The position numbers were made by a program, and so were the translations under genes. Source: Aurelia coerulea (taxonomy: Eukaryota; Cnidaria; Scyphozoa; Semaeostomeae; Ulmaridae). From it: a stretch of 64,000 nucleotides of DNA. Shown in pieces: positions 38,271 through 48,945 of the stretch. Under the pieces are notes generated by a model. That model did no database searches. It saw only the letters and a program-made list of their open reading frames with translations, and was not told the origin of the DNA. Location of the stretch: NCBI GenBank assembly GCA_039566865.1, contig CM076959.1:1905501-1969500 (forward strand), read 5' to 3'. Position 1 is the stretch's first letter. Each line of letters starts with the position of its first letter.

Positions 38271-41200
38271 TCATCGGCTTGCCCTTTTTGTAAGAATATT
38301 TTTCTTGTGGCTTTCAATCCAACTGTACATGCTGTGCAAATTAAAGTCATCCAGTAAGCTATGTTTCATTCCATGAAATTTCTGATACTTTCTTTCAGCT
38401 TTGTATGTCATTGCTTTGTGTGTCATAAGATTGGCAACAATTTTTTTCAAATCTTTCTGATGTGAAGCTTGGCTATGTTTTCCAGATCGTCGGAAGTTTC
38501 TACAGATACTGTCGAAATTTTCAATGAGTTTCTTGTTTACCGTGGATGCTTTTGCAAATCTATCAATAGCCTTTCTATTTGTGTTATTGGGACCCAAAAG
38601 TCTAACCACATTCTTCATAAAGTTGTTGTAATGCTCAAGCATTAAATCAAGTGGGATGTTCCCACCATAACCAGACTTTGCTTTATGGAAACGATTCCAG
38701 ATAATGCTATGAGCATCCTGTGGTGATAATAAAGCTTCTATCTGGCAAATCAAGTATAATGCTTCCAGAGCATATTTCCTGCTTCTCTGGCCATCGCTTT
38801 GCAAGTATGGAAGAATAAACTTCCAACACCTGATGAGCCTCAAACCATCTCCTTCAGAGATTGCATCGTAGAAATTAAGGACTATCATGCCATAGTCCAA
38901 TATTGAGCGTTGATAATTCAACATATCATCAGCAGATTTGAATGCTTCTTTGTTTTCTTGGAGCTGCTGATGTAGCCCATGACTCTTTTCGTGGTCCAAT
39001 CGTCTCTTTCCATCATCACGGAACGTTTGACCACAACCTTCCAACCTGCATAGATACCTTCCTTCATCTGTCTTTTCATTGCTGACCCTTTTCCAATCTT
39101 CATATTCCTGCTTTTTCATGATATGCTTGCTGCGTTCTGTTTGCATGATGAACTGGTCAACAATCTTTGCACATAAGTTGTCAAAGTATTGCTGTTTGAC
39201 TTGTTTTGAACCATTCCGGGTATTTACAGGTAGCAGGTCACTGGATATCTCATCATCAACATCAGACATTCCTAATGTCTCCAAAAATGCAGCAACTGTC
39301 CGGGCAGTCACTTCAAGCAGGAAAAACTGCTTACATGCATCAACTCTCCTAGAAACATCTGTTACCACATTCCTTCTGTTTAGCAGGTTTCTGTCAGCAA
39401 ACATTGTGCATTTGTCATTTGGTGCTTTTGGGTCATAGAAATTGTCATATGCAAGCTGAAAGAGGATGAAAATTCAAGCACATGGATAAAAAGTTTTCAT
39501 ATTGTAAACAATGAAAAACAGTCAGATATCCATCAATGTTAGCCACTGCAGAAATGTGGCAATCTTTTGTCTGTACCTGGTGACCCAAAAAGTGCACAGA
39601 GAATATCTCCTACCAAAGATAGTGTTCAAAATACAAAAACAATTTATTGAAAATTTTTGAAAAGCTTATTGATAGAATTTTCTGTTTCAATTGCCCATCA
39701 TCTGGAATAGTTACTATTTTGAAATATTATACAGTGAACATCCACACATGAGAACCTACAATTTCGGAAGTCATCCTGGGTTCTTGTATGATTAATACAC
39801 AGTGGCGGACACCTAGGGGGGGGGCGAGGGGGTGCGATCGCCCCCCAATGTTGGCTAGAACAAAGATCTTTTGTTCGAAAACAATAGAAACAAACAATGC
39901 TTTTTAACCGAAACAATTGCTTCGCCCCCCCCAATATTTGGCAAAGTGTCCGCCACTGTTAATTGTAGTCAATTGATTGGTGTCTTATTTTAAAATTTCA
40001 GCCTCAGGTTATTGATCAACTACTGTACATTCTTATACATATGCTGGTGTTTACTGTAATCATTTTCCTTGTAATGTAATTGGTTCTCATGAAACAGAGT
40101 ACAATTTCATTGCTCTGTAATATTTAAATTCTCCAACATATTTCAGTTTCCACTGAGAGTTATGCGAAATTGAAACTTTATGTTAATTTTAAACACATGT
40201 ATGCACAACTGTATACACAGTACCAGCATTGGAGTATTTCTGAAATTTATAAGTCTATTTACTGTACCTGGAGAAACTTCATTCCGCCATGAAAATCAGC
40301 AATTTCTAGGTGGAGGCCATCTAGCTGCTCCTTAGGTGTAAATCCATTTTGCATTTGTAGAAGAGCATTTACTCCACGTTCGACAGATCCTTGGTCACCA
40401 ACGACACCAAGCTTACTAAATTGGTGAATACCACCATCATCCTCAGTATATGGAAGATACGTTTCATGGATCTTCTCAAGGACTTCCTGCATACCAGACG
40501 ACTCATTGGAATTAGCATAGATCATACCAATGAATTTCTAAAAATAGAGCATATATAATTTAGAACAGCACTTTAGTCATGTTTTTAACTCCGGAAAGTA
40601 AAACATCTGATGTAGTCTAAGTTTGAATACATTTTTTAAAACAAATAAAGCAAGAGCATAAGGATACTGTCAATGGCAGACACTAATGGGGATACTGTCG
40701 ATATTTGCTCCAACACTTCATTAGTTACTTCTTCTGAAGCCCTAAATCCATTTCTGTAAAATTGAAGCATCACTGTTATGTAATCAGTTTGATTACATGT
40801 TTACATCATCTGGAATTATTTTCTTGTTCAACTCCCTTCTCATGTTGCATAGAATGCATTAAATTAACATTTTTTTGCGTATTTTTTAATAAAATGAGAG
40901 TGGTGATCATGCGGATCAGGAAAAGAGCAGATTAATGCCTCAAGGTTTTTAGAAGGACCTGTGAATTTAACAGCTGTCAGTTTCAGTATCAAACATGGTT
41001 GTTGAATTTATACTCACTGTATCTGTTGGTTTGCTTGTTTCCATGGAATATGCATGCTTTATGTGAGGAATGGTTACTTCTTCGAATATTTTCAGATCGT
41101 TGATGTATTTACAAGCAATCCTGCCACAAATAACAATGTAATTCTGCCGCTGTAAATCATATTCTTTTCCGCTGGGAAGGAAGACACCATTTTCGATTTG

Positions 41201-42976
41201 CATGAGTCTCTCGGTCGGCTTCGGTTGGTCACTGAGGAGGTTGCAGACAATTCGATTTTCAGTAGATGCAACTGACACCCAATGGTTGTCCACATTCTGA
41301 TTATCCTCTGTCATATCATGCACCTGGGTTCTGAAGTCAAAATTGTCGATTACAATTTTCCGTTTGAGTGATGGAGTGAACACTGCAGACTTCAAGAATG
41401 CGTCATGATCCTTTCCAAAAGCATCCAATTTACGATTAAGGAAGGTGTGAGAAACAACTAGACGAAGTGGCTTCAGTCTCATCAATTTACCCTGAAAGTG
41501 TAAAAAGAGACCAAAATAAGAAAAGATGGAGCTAGTAATTGGGACTGTCTGGGATTTACATCTTAACATATAAAATAATCTGCAATGTCATATTATGACA
41601 GCATGTGAAGAAATACAGTATGCTGCGTGGCATTGAACATTATCTCCCATTTCTGTTGCAAACACTCTTGCTGAAAATTTGTAACTTTAGAATAATGGTA
41701 TAATGTAAAGACCGTTCAATAATTCAGTGGCAGAGCCAGACAAAATATATTGAGAGGGTAAAATTTCAGAAGTTTCTAAATGGGGGGGGGGGGGGTTGAG
41801 AAGGTATACCCCAAATTCATTTTCACTGCATATTTCAATATCATCTTTAGCCAAATTTTGATGGGGTGTCTTTCCTCCCTCGTGCCCAGGGAGCGCCGTT
41901 GAGCGCTCTGCCACTGCAATAACTTGACCAATGTTGAGTCCTAAATAAAAACTTACCATTATTCCTGAATGTTGTATGATTATACTGATTAGCAACTGGA
42001 CAACCGTCATTTGTGCACACCGATTCTTGAGACAAACTGCTGCAGCCATGGATGTAGTTTGAAACAAATAGCGATCATCTAGAGGCTCTTTATTGCGCTT
42101 CAACGAAGCAGCTTGCAATATGCTCATAAAAAGTGGTGCTTTTCCTTTTATCTCTTGGTTCATCTTGACAAATGAAAAGTTTATCATATCTTCCTGTTCT
42201 GTTCGTCTGAAAATACTTTTTGGCTCCTTTGCTTGGTTTGCGCCAACCAAGTTTTGCTTCTTTTGGACTTTACCTTTTTTGCATAGCGTGCAGCATTCTT
42301 TGTCGATTTCCTTCAAAACAATCTTAATGAGCTGGTGGCGAATTTCTTTATGTCTCCAAGCTGCAGACGCTATCTGTTTGTATGTCCCTCTGCCTAACAT
42401 CACACCTAATGGTACCAAGTCAGTGGGAACATCTTTTGATAGGATTTTGCTTGGCCAGCAAATCTTTAATTTTACTGTAGTGGCAGCCCTTCCCCCATCT
42501 GTCACATGAGAAGATTCTCCCTGTTCATAATTTGCTCCTTGTCTGCATGAAGTTGCATTACCTTTTGCATCCTGAATAATAATCAGCTTCCTAGGGGGTG
42601 CCCTTGGAGTACTTGCGATGATAGGCCTAGGCCTAGTAGTTGTCTCAACAATTGGACTCTTGACTTCAATATCATCTAATCGGCTTTCAATCTCAATTTC
42701 GCTGGCTATCTGTTTCTCAGTGTTGACAGGGTTATCGTTGTGTTCTTTGACCCTGTTCCATAACAATGTCTCTGCTTCTTGCAATTTCTTTTTGTGGCTT
42801 TTTCTCTTATTTATCAGTTCAATGCATCGCTTGCAAATGTAGCGAGACTGTGACTCCAAAACGACGGGAAAAGGAAGATCCAAGAATTCAGGCCGATAAT
42901 CAGTTTTGCCTGTGATTAAATTAAAGTCATGCTTTGCAACGATTTTAAATCCACATAAACCACATCTGCTCGCCAT
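38271..42976 (-). CDS. DUF6589 protein, DDE-transposase-like candidate (intact)
   Basis: Exons 42976-41957, 41491-41018, 40537-40268 and 39455-38271 all join in phase 0 with AG/GT borders, giving 982 aa. The N-terminus has CGLCG...CKRC zinc-binding pairs and a helical basic segment. Family landmarks follow: LGRGTYKQIASAAWRHKEI, MAAAVCLKNRCAQMT, IDNFDF (Asp389/Asp392), NHWVS...ENRI, GDQGSVERG (Asp546), a C2H2 finger CRLEGCGQTF...H-x4-H (about 724-747), AISEGDG (Glu789), WNRFHKAK and a SGKH motif near the end. This order matches DUF6589. The function is uncharacterised, but Asp-Asp-Glu in this order with a zinc-finger insertion looks like an RNase-H-fold transposase. It is convergent with the RecQ-like helicase inside one TIR element. 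Confidence 0.88.
39800..39958. mobile_element. hAT-like MITE (CAGTGGCGGA ends) in a DUF6589 intron
   Basis: The termini CAGTGGCGGACAC and GTGTCCGCCACTG are perfect inverted repeats 159 bp apart, with G- and C-runs just inside. The CAGTGGCGGA terminus is common in hAT MITEs. The 8-bp target duplication is not clean. It lies in the intron 39456-40267. Confidence 0.65.
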
Positions 42977-43115
42977 ATCGTTCGTTTCACATCGTGGCGA
43001 CTTGCTGCGACAAGTTGCACGAAAGCAAAATGGCCGTTCTGCATCCGTCCCGCTGAAGTTTCATGTTAAGCAATACGCGGGATCGCTGCGGGCAGAAATT
43101 ATGCTGATGTCAGGT

Positions 43116-43346
43116 AACAGGCTTCCATTCGCTGGTTCGCAGACCCTACTGGCGTCAGAAAATGAATTCAATTCAACGGAAATTTCCTTCTCAGCGGAAA
43201 CAGTAGGGGATGCACGCAGGCTATTGCGAAAAATACTCAGAATAGGCTAGTCTTTTAGCGACAGAACAACGTTTGAAGCATTTCAATCGGCCCCTTACTT
43301 AACTTTCTGTAACAGATTGCGTTGGGTCACTTTTTCCTGGGTCCCC
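43116..43346 (-). repeat. Right terminal inverted repeat of the 8.9-kb element
   Basis: This is the reverse complement of the left arm. It is shorter by about 23 bp because an A-run and a GGGCACGGGAATT-like segment present on the left are missing here. The DUF6589 start codon at 42976 lies 140 bp inside this arm. Confidence 0.9.
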
Positions 43347-43470
43347 GGTACACTGCCTCAATTTCTATCAACGTAAAATTAGTTTAGATATTAATGATAT
43401 ACAACCTTATCATATTCCATATCGTCTTTCTCTGTTTTGATGATGTTCCTCGTGTCTCTCCACCAAAACA

Positions 43471-44150
43471 TTAGGCCTATTAATCGACCCAGTCTCCAAA
43501 GAACATCCAAAGAGAAAAAAGAGAAAGGTCGGCTGGTTCTTGCCAACTGTTCAGGCCGCTTCGAACTTTTCCTGTCCACTTTGCAGCTTGTGAGCATTCA
43601 ACCCTTCAACAAAGCCCACCAATACACAGCTCAACGACCCACATCTTATTCAAACTCCGAGCATTGCAAAATAAGCCGCCTTTGCTATGGCTACTCAACC
43701 CTTCGTTCAATCGCCAGACGATCGAGGCAAAGCAACGGTCCACAGGACGATGTAATACGCCTACTGTGCTTGTGCATCCAATGAGAATGTGCGAATGCGC
43801 TTGCTCAGTGAAGATATTTACGAATGCGCAAGCGCAGTAGGCGTATTACATCATCCTGTGGACCGTTGCTTTGCCTCGATCGTCTGGCGATTGAACAAAG
43901 GGTTGAGTAGCCATAGCAAAGGCGGCTTATTTTGCAATGTTCAGATTTTGAATAAGATGTGGCTATCAAAGCATGCAAAGGGGTCGTTGAGCTGTGTATT
44001 GGTGGGCTTTGTTGAAGGGTTGAATGCTCACACGCTGCAAACTGGACAGGAAAAGTTTGAAGCGGCCTGGACAGTTGGCGAGAACCAGCTGACCTTTCTC
44101 TTTTTTGTCTCTGGATGTTCTTCGGAGAATGGGTCGACTAATAGGCCTAA
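43471..44150. mobile_element. Large near-perfect palindromic (foldback) element
   Basis: TTAGGCCTATTAATCGACCC at 43471 is matched by GGGTCGACTAATAGGCCTAA ending at 44150. The arms continue almost unbroken, for example ATCGCCAGACGATCGAGGCA on the left against TGCCTCGATCGTCTGGCGAT on the right, and GGTCCACAGGACGATGTAAT against ATTACATCATCCTGTGGACC. They meet at a short spacer near 43795. It is about 680 bp and non-coding. It lies between the two RecQ/DUF6589 units. Confidence 0.88.
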
Positions 44151-44373
44151 AGACATCACATGATTTGCATGGTGTACTGCAATGTCTATCTTGGCATAAC
44201 CTCCTTCATGCCTCAACATATTCTTTTAAATTCAGGTCATTGATAAAAGATATAGTCAAATTTTCATTAACTTTGTTCCCACTACATAATTTTGTTTTGC
44301 GATACGAAAGATATTTTTGATAGATATCATCTTGGTTGCTACTTCCAGGCATGAAACTTTCATGTATAGTTAC

Positions 44374-45277
44374 CGTCAAATCTCCTGTAGCTTGTTCTGC
44401 AGATAGTGATGATTCTTCGCAAGCATTTTCCTACAAGAATTTGAGAAAAATGCATCTTTTCTTATTTCTGATACTGACTAAACTTTAAACAAATAGCAAA
44501 ACAACAATGGTAAAAAAGACAGCAACAGGATCATGTATTCGTAGCAGCTCGTAACTTTACTTTTCACTTAGATCTATTCAAACACATGAATGCCTTTGGA
44601 AATTCTGTGCAGCAAAGTTAAAAGAATCAAATTAGTTCCAAATTGTATTTTGTTCATTCTGATATCGATGAGAGATATGACATTTTGTGATCTTCCATTA
44701 CCTCAACTTTTGAGCTCTTTTGCATATCAAGTCAGACATGGGTCTCTGGTTCGAGCTGTTGCACAAAATTGATTGTTAAATACTTGCAACTTGGCAGATT
44801 TTTAGCAGGTTTTCAAGATAATTTTAGCAGATTTGCAAGATTTTTTAGTTCAATTTAAGGTCATATAGAGATATGTTACCAAATGCCTATTCATTTCATC
44901 AATACTGTTCAGCATCTTATCAAATATCAAACAATCTTTTGGGTAACCATCTTACGGCAGCTGACACAACAAGGTGTGGAGAGTTTCATGCCCCCATTCA
45001 AAAGCAAAAAACAATTGTTATAGTACAGACCAAGACACTGTTGATGGCTTTGAGAAATAAATTGTTATCCAATAAACATTTGCTTGTGACCCACAACATA
45101 CCTGCAGCTTCTCGTGAATTTTGATGAAGGATGCATCCTCTTCTGATGAGCGTGACAAATCTGTATCATCCTCCTGCTGAAAGAAAGAGGAAGCTCCCAT
45201 GGTATTTTTTAGCACCAATCTTCCTCTTCTTCTTTGGTCTCTTTTGAGAGCCAGTCAGTTTCAATAGTTCCTCCATA
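44374..45277 (-). CDS. Putative small exons of an unidentified minus-strand gene
   Basis: Two in-phase exon candidates with good borders are visible. One at 45176-45102 (75 nt) reads QEDDTDLSRSSEEDASFIKI; the other at 44430-44374 (57 nt) reads ENACEESSLSAEQATGDLT. Upstream, an ATG at 45277 opens a basic stretch (MEELLKLTGSQKRPKKKRKI) that could be a nuclear localisation signal, but its only nearby donor does not fit the phase of the next exon. The 3' part is not found; it may be cut by the palindromic element. No family is recognised. Confidence 0.35.
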
Positions 45278-46239
45278 ATTTTCTGTTTTTGCTGGCGCTT
45301 TTCATCTATACTAGAATTAGTTTCTTTTCAGCTTTGTTTTTGAATCAACTTGACAGCCAATCAACATGGGGACTATGGACGCATGCGCTGTGGACATAAT
45401 TCAATCATTCAAATATCTGCAGCCGTTGCGAAGAGAGTTGCAGCGACAAAAAGCAGTCGGGGAAGATTCGCAGCTCAATATGCAGGAAACTTAGCTTGTA
45501 TATCATCAATTATTAACTGCAGTTATTATTGATGTATGCCTGCAAGAAACTGCAAACAAAGATTTCATGATGGACCTTTCTGGTATGCCACAACTATCGC
45601 CATAATTTTTTAGTTCAGTCTTGATAGTCAGCTTCAAATTTTTGCAAGCGTTTTTTGTTTGTTTTTGGTTGAAGAGCCTGTTGTATGCCTATCCTATTAG
45701 AATGAATTGTTCAGCAGCCAAAAATCTGTCTCTCCAAGACCTCTACAAGGAGTGAGATGCTGCTAAAATAGTTATCATAGTATACATAATTGTACTGACC
45801 ATGCAAACTTTCAGTTATCTGTAACACAACTTTCTTTCCTAGGTCTTTCTCTCGTTCGCCATTGCTTGGTTTTTAGAGGTACGCCAAAAAGTCACAGCAA
45901 TAACTATTCTCAGCAGCACACAGTTGCCACTGGACTTGCTACAAGCCTCTCTCTCTTTTTTAGTCCGAATTGTCTGGAAAATGCGAAACTTAAAATGACG
46001 AAACCTGAAAAAAATGAAGAAAAAAAGAAGAAAAGGAAAGGAGGAGAGAGAGACTTGTAATACTCGTCCACCAAAGTGAGGCTGCATGTGTTTGTTGCTA
46101 TCAGACGGACAAAATATTGTCCGCCAGCAACTCCTTTGAAGTCTGAAGCTGACCAATGACAGCCTTCAAAATGGAAGGATGTTTCGAAAGACGGGGGAGG
46201 GAAGAGCAGGAATGTTGAACTGACTGAGGAAGTAGTACA
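45278..46239. other. Upstream region of the second helicase unit, no gene seen
   Basis: I see no exon with support. It may hold the left end of the second element, but I found no repeat here that is matched beyond 56 kb. Confidence 0.4.
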
Positions 46240-48734
46240 ATGGCAGCGTATAACGATTTTGTTTCTTTTGCGTGCTATACACTTTGGTACGAAAATTTTC
46301 AGCGCAATGGTGTGCTTGCTGTTCTTCAAGGTCAAGATGTATTCGTAGCAGCACCTACTGGGTCAGGAAAGTTCCTTATTTTCCAGTTGATCCCGTTTGC
46401 CGTGCAGGAAAAGCTGAAAAAGGAATGGCCTAAAAGAGCAGAATTGGAGAAGGACAATTTTGTGCTCATAGTTTCTCCTCTGATTTCATTGATGCGGGAT
46501 CAAGTACGAAGATTAACAGAGAAATAAATTTGCAGCCTGTCACTTTAAGATCCAGATGTAACGACAAAACAAGTTCTGATGGGAAATTACAAATTTCCAT
46601 TTGGATCCCCCGAAAGTATTCTGTCAAGCAACTTCAGAAGTGTTTTGAAGTCGCCTGAATTTCAAAGAAGATTATCATGTGTTGTGATCGATGAAAGTCA
46701 TTGTATAGTTAAATGGTATGTGATCATTTTATTATAGTACAAGTACTTTTGAATCATGTTTAAAAAAAGTTGTTTCCAGGGGATGCTGTAGTACAATTAT
46801 TGCATCATTTCATTATGGGCATTCTGAGTGCATTCTGACAGATGATTTCCTAATTCTGAATTTCAAAATCATATCAGATGCACATTTTTTTGTAAGAAAG
46901 CTCTTATCAAGAAACTCAACTATAAAGATCACCAAAAAATTAAGAAACTCCAGCTTTGGAAAAATGTAACTTGTGAAACTATTAATTCTGAAAGAGGAAA
47001 CCCTTATAATACTTTTAATTCATTCATTTGTTTCCTGTATCATATTACTCGCAAGATACTTGAGTAAAAAGGCTTCAAGAAACTTTATTTTAAAATATTG
47101 ATGAGGGTGCATGTAGTAAACATGAAGATTGTTATGGAACTGGTAAGAAACTGGTAATAAACTCTTGAGTTATAAAAATCTGATAATTGTGATTAACTTT
47201 CAGTGCTGGCTCAAATTCTTTTATAATAAAAATTAATTGTAGTTTAGGGTAGTAGGATTAATGTATGGAAGTAGAATTGCAAATATATTATATATATATA
47301 TATATTTATATCGTATCTTATATAAAAAATCAACCCTTCTGATTATGCATCATTATTTACAGGGGAACTCAAAGTCAAAATATGAGAAGATTTTGTCATA
47401 TGTATGGACAGCTAGCTGAGCTCCGCTCATTGTGGATGGTTGATCATATAATCCCGTATGTAGCAATGACAGCTACAGCTACAAAGGCAACCACTGCAAC
47501 TATAATAAGAAATCTTGAATTGAGGAACCCACTTAAAATTATCCAGTCACCTCACAGAGCCAACATCCATTATTCTGTGATAAACATGAAACATGATAAC
47601 ATAGAAGAAATATTCAAACCACTTATTGAAGATTTGAAAGGAAACAGGTACAACGCAGAGAGAACTATAATTTTTTGTCAACGGTTAAACACTGCTCGTT
47701 CATTGTACAGATTGTTTGATAGTCATCTGAGAGAACATTTTCCAGACATAAAACCATATGAAAAGTACCAAGGAAACACAGAGGATGCAGCGAAGGAATA
47801 CATTTCAAAGTCATTTGCAGATGCTAATGGATCAGTAAGAGTTCTTATTGCCACAATTGCTTTTGGAATGGGCGTTGATTGCAAAGGCTTGAGATTGGTC
47901 ATACACTTTGGTCCTCCTTCGGATATTGACAACTATTGCCAAGGAACTGGAAGAGCTGGCAGAGATGGGGAACAAAGCTATGCATTGCTGATAATGTATC
48001 CAAGATGTGTACACTCAAAGAGAGTGTCTGCTGCAATGAAGGACTATTGCACAAACACGGAAAAATGTAGACAGGAACTCATTTACCAACAATTCTCAGG
48101 TCCATACAAAAAAGTTTCACCAATTCATAATTGCTGTGACATTTGCTGCAAGAAATGTGATTGTTGTTTTAATAATAAGGCATGTTCAAAAGAATGTGAA
48201 GTTTTTTCATCCTTTGAAAGACGGATATGCAAGGAAGTATCATTGCAGCCATGTGCTACTAATGCAGTCCTGTCAGACACAGCACAAACTGAATTGAAGG
48301 AAGAGTTACAGCAATATAGGTTGAAAATTACAAAGCCAACCTCAGAGATGTACACAGGGAGTGAAATAACATCTGGCTTTCCAAGGAAAGCAATTGATGA
48401 GATAGTTAGCAACTGCATGAAAATTAAGGAGCCTAAAGATGTAATGAGGTTCTCATCTATCCTGAGCAGTGATCTGTGCACACCTCTGTGGAAAATTGTC
48501 ACTGAAGCTTTGAACATTGATTCATTTGTAAATATCAACATTCCTGGAGTTTCTTTGCCTGAAAGTGAAGTTGCTGCAGAATTGCCCAACTCAGATATTT
48601 CATGTGAAACATCAGAAAGTGAGAAATCAGAAAGTGACAAATCAGAAGATTCTTGTGATTCAGATAATTTCATCAATCTACAATACAGATACAGGTCAAG
48701 ACTGCCTTCATCATCCAGTGATGAATCAATATAA
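46240..48734 (+). pseudogene. Second RecQ-like helicase, decayed copy
   Basis: Exon 1 (46240-46715) has APTGSGKFLIFQ (Walker A with Phe where Ser or Thr is expected), SPLISLMRDQV, then a TAA after RLTEK at 46525-46527 and a second TAA. The later part (FGSPESILSS...VVIDESHCIVKW) is in another frame, so the exon is frame-broken. The intron is 46716-47362, at the same position (inside the Trp codon) as in the intact copy, and contains a TA microsatellite near 47289-47310. Exon 2 (47363-48734) is open: MTATAT, RTIIFCQRLNTA, VLIATIAFGMGVD, QGTGRAGRDG, a Cys cluster NCCDICCKKCDCC and a Ser/Glu-rich tail. It is clearly diverged from the copy at 34800-37503, so it is a different family, not a recent duplicate. 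Confidence 0.85.
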
Positions 48735-48945
48735 TTCCAAGAGAAAAGCATGTATAGATGGCAATACATTTTATTATTATCTCAAGTAAGAAACTGTTAG
48801 CATTTTACAAATATGGTATGAAAGGTGGAAAAAAAACAAAGTATTGAGCTGATTCAATGTTTGTCCAGATGTTGATAAAAACAAGCATCAAATTAAAATT
48901 GTCTTAGTTTCCAATATTTCCAATCAAAGTTCTTGACCGAAATTT

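Larger units (their letters stand above)
34426..43346. mobile_element. 8.9-kb TIR transposon carrying RecQ-like helicase and DUF6589 gene
   Basis: The outer ends GGGGTGACCCAG (left) and CTGGGTCCCC (right) begin inverted arms at 34426-34679 (254 bp) and 43116-43346 (231 bp). Shared tracts include GTGACCCAACGCAATCTGTT, TCAAACGTTGTTCTGTCGCT, CTGCGTGCATCCCCTACTGT and GGGTCTGCGAACCAGCGAAT. The length difference is due to small indels. Inside are only two genes, convergent: helicase 34800-37503 (plus) and DUF6589 protein 42976-38271 (minus), both without stops. MITEs occur only in introns (35355-35836, 39800-39958). The target duplication is unresolved because flanks and end Gs are ambiguous (TAC-GGGG left, CCCCGG-TAC right). 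Some Academ DNA transposons are reported to carry a helicase. Whether this is Academ or a separate group needs a search. Confidence 0.85.

Noticed and set aside
42093..42509. A 138-codon plus-strand frame
   Set aside because: Antisense shadow of the first DUF6589 exon.
34420..43352. A 3-bp TAC target duplication of the 8.9-kb element
   Set aside because: TAC is adjacent on the left but two bases away on the right; the ends are G/C runs, so the duplication cannot be fixed from one copy.
47281..47315. AT dinucleotide run in the second helicase intron
   Set aside because: Ordinary microsatellite with no evident role.
48125..48769. A 214-codon minus-strand frame
   Set aside because: Antisense shadow of the second helicase's exon 2.
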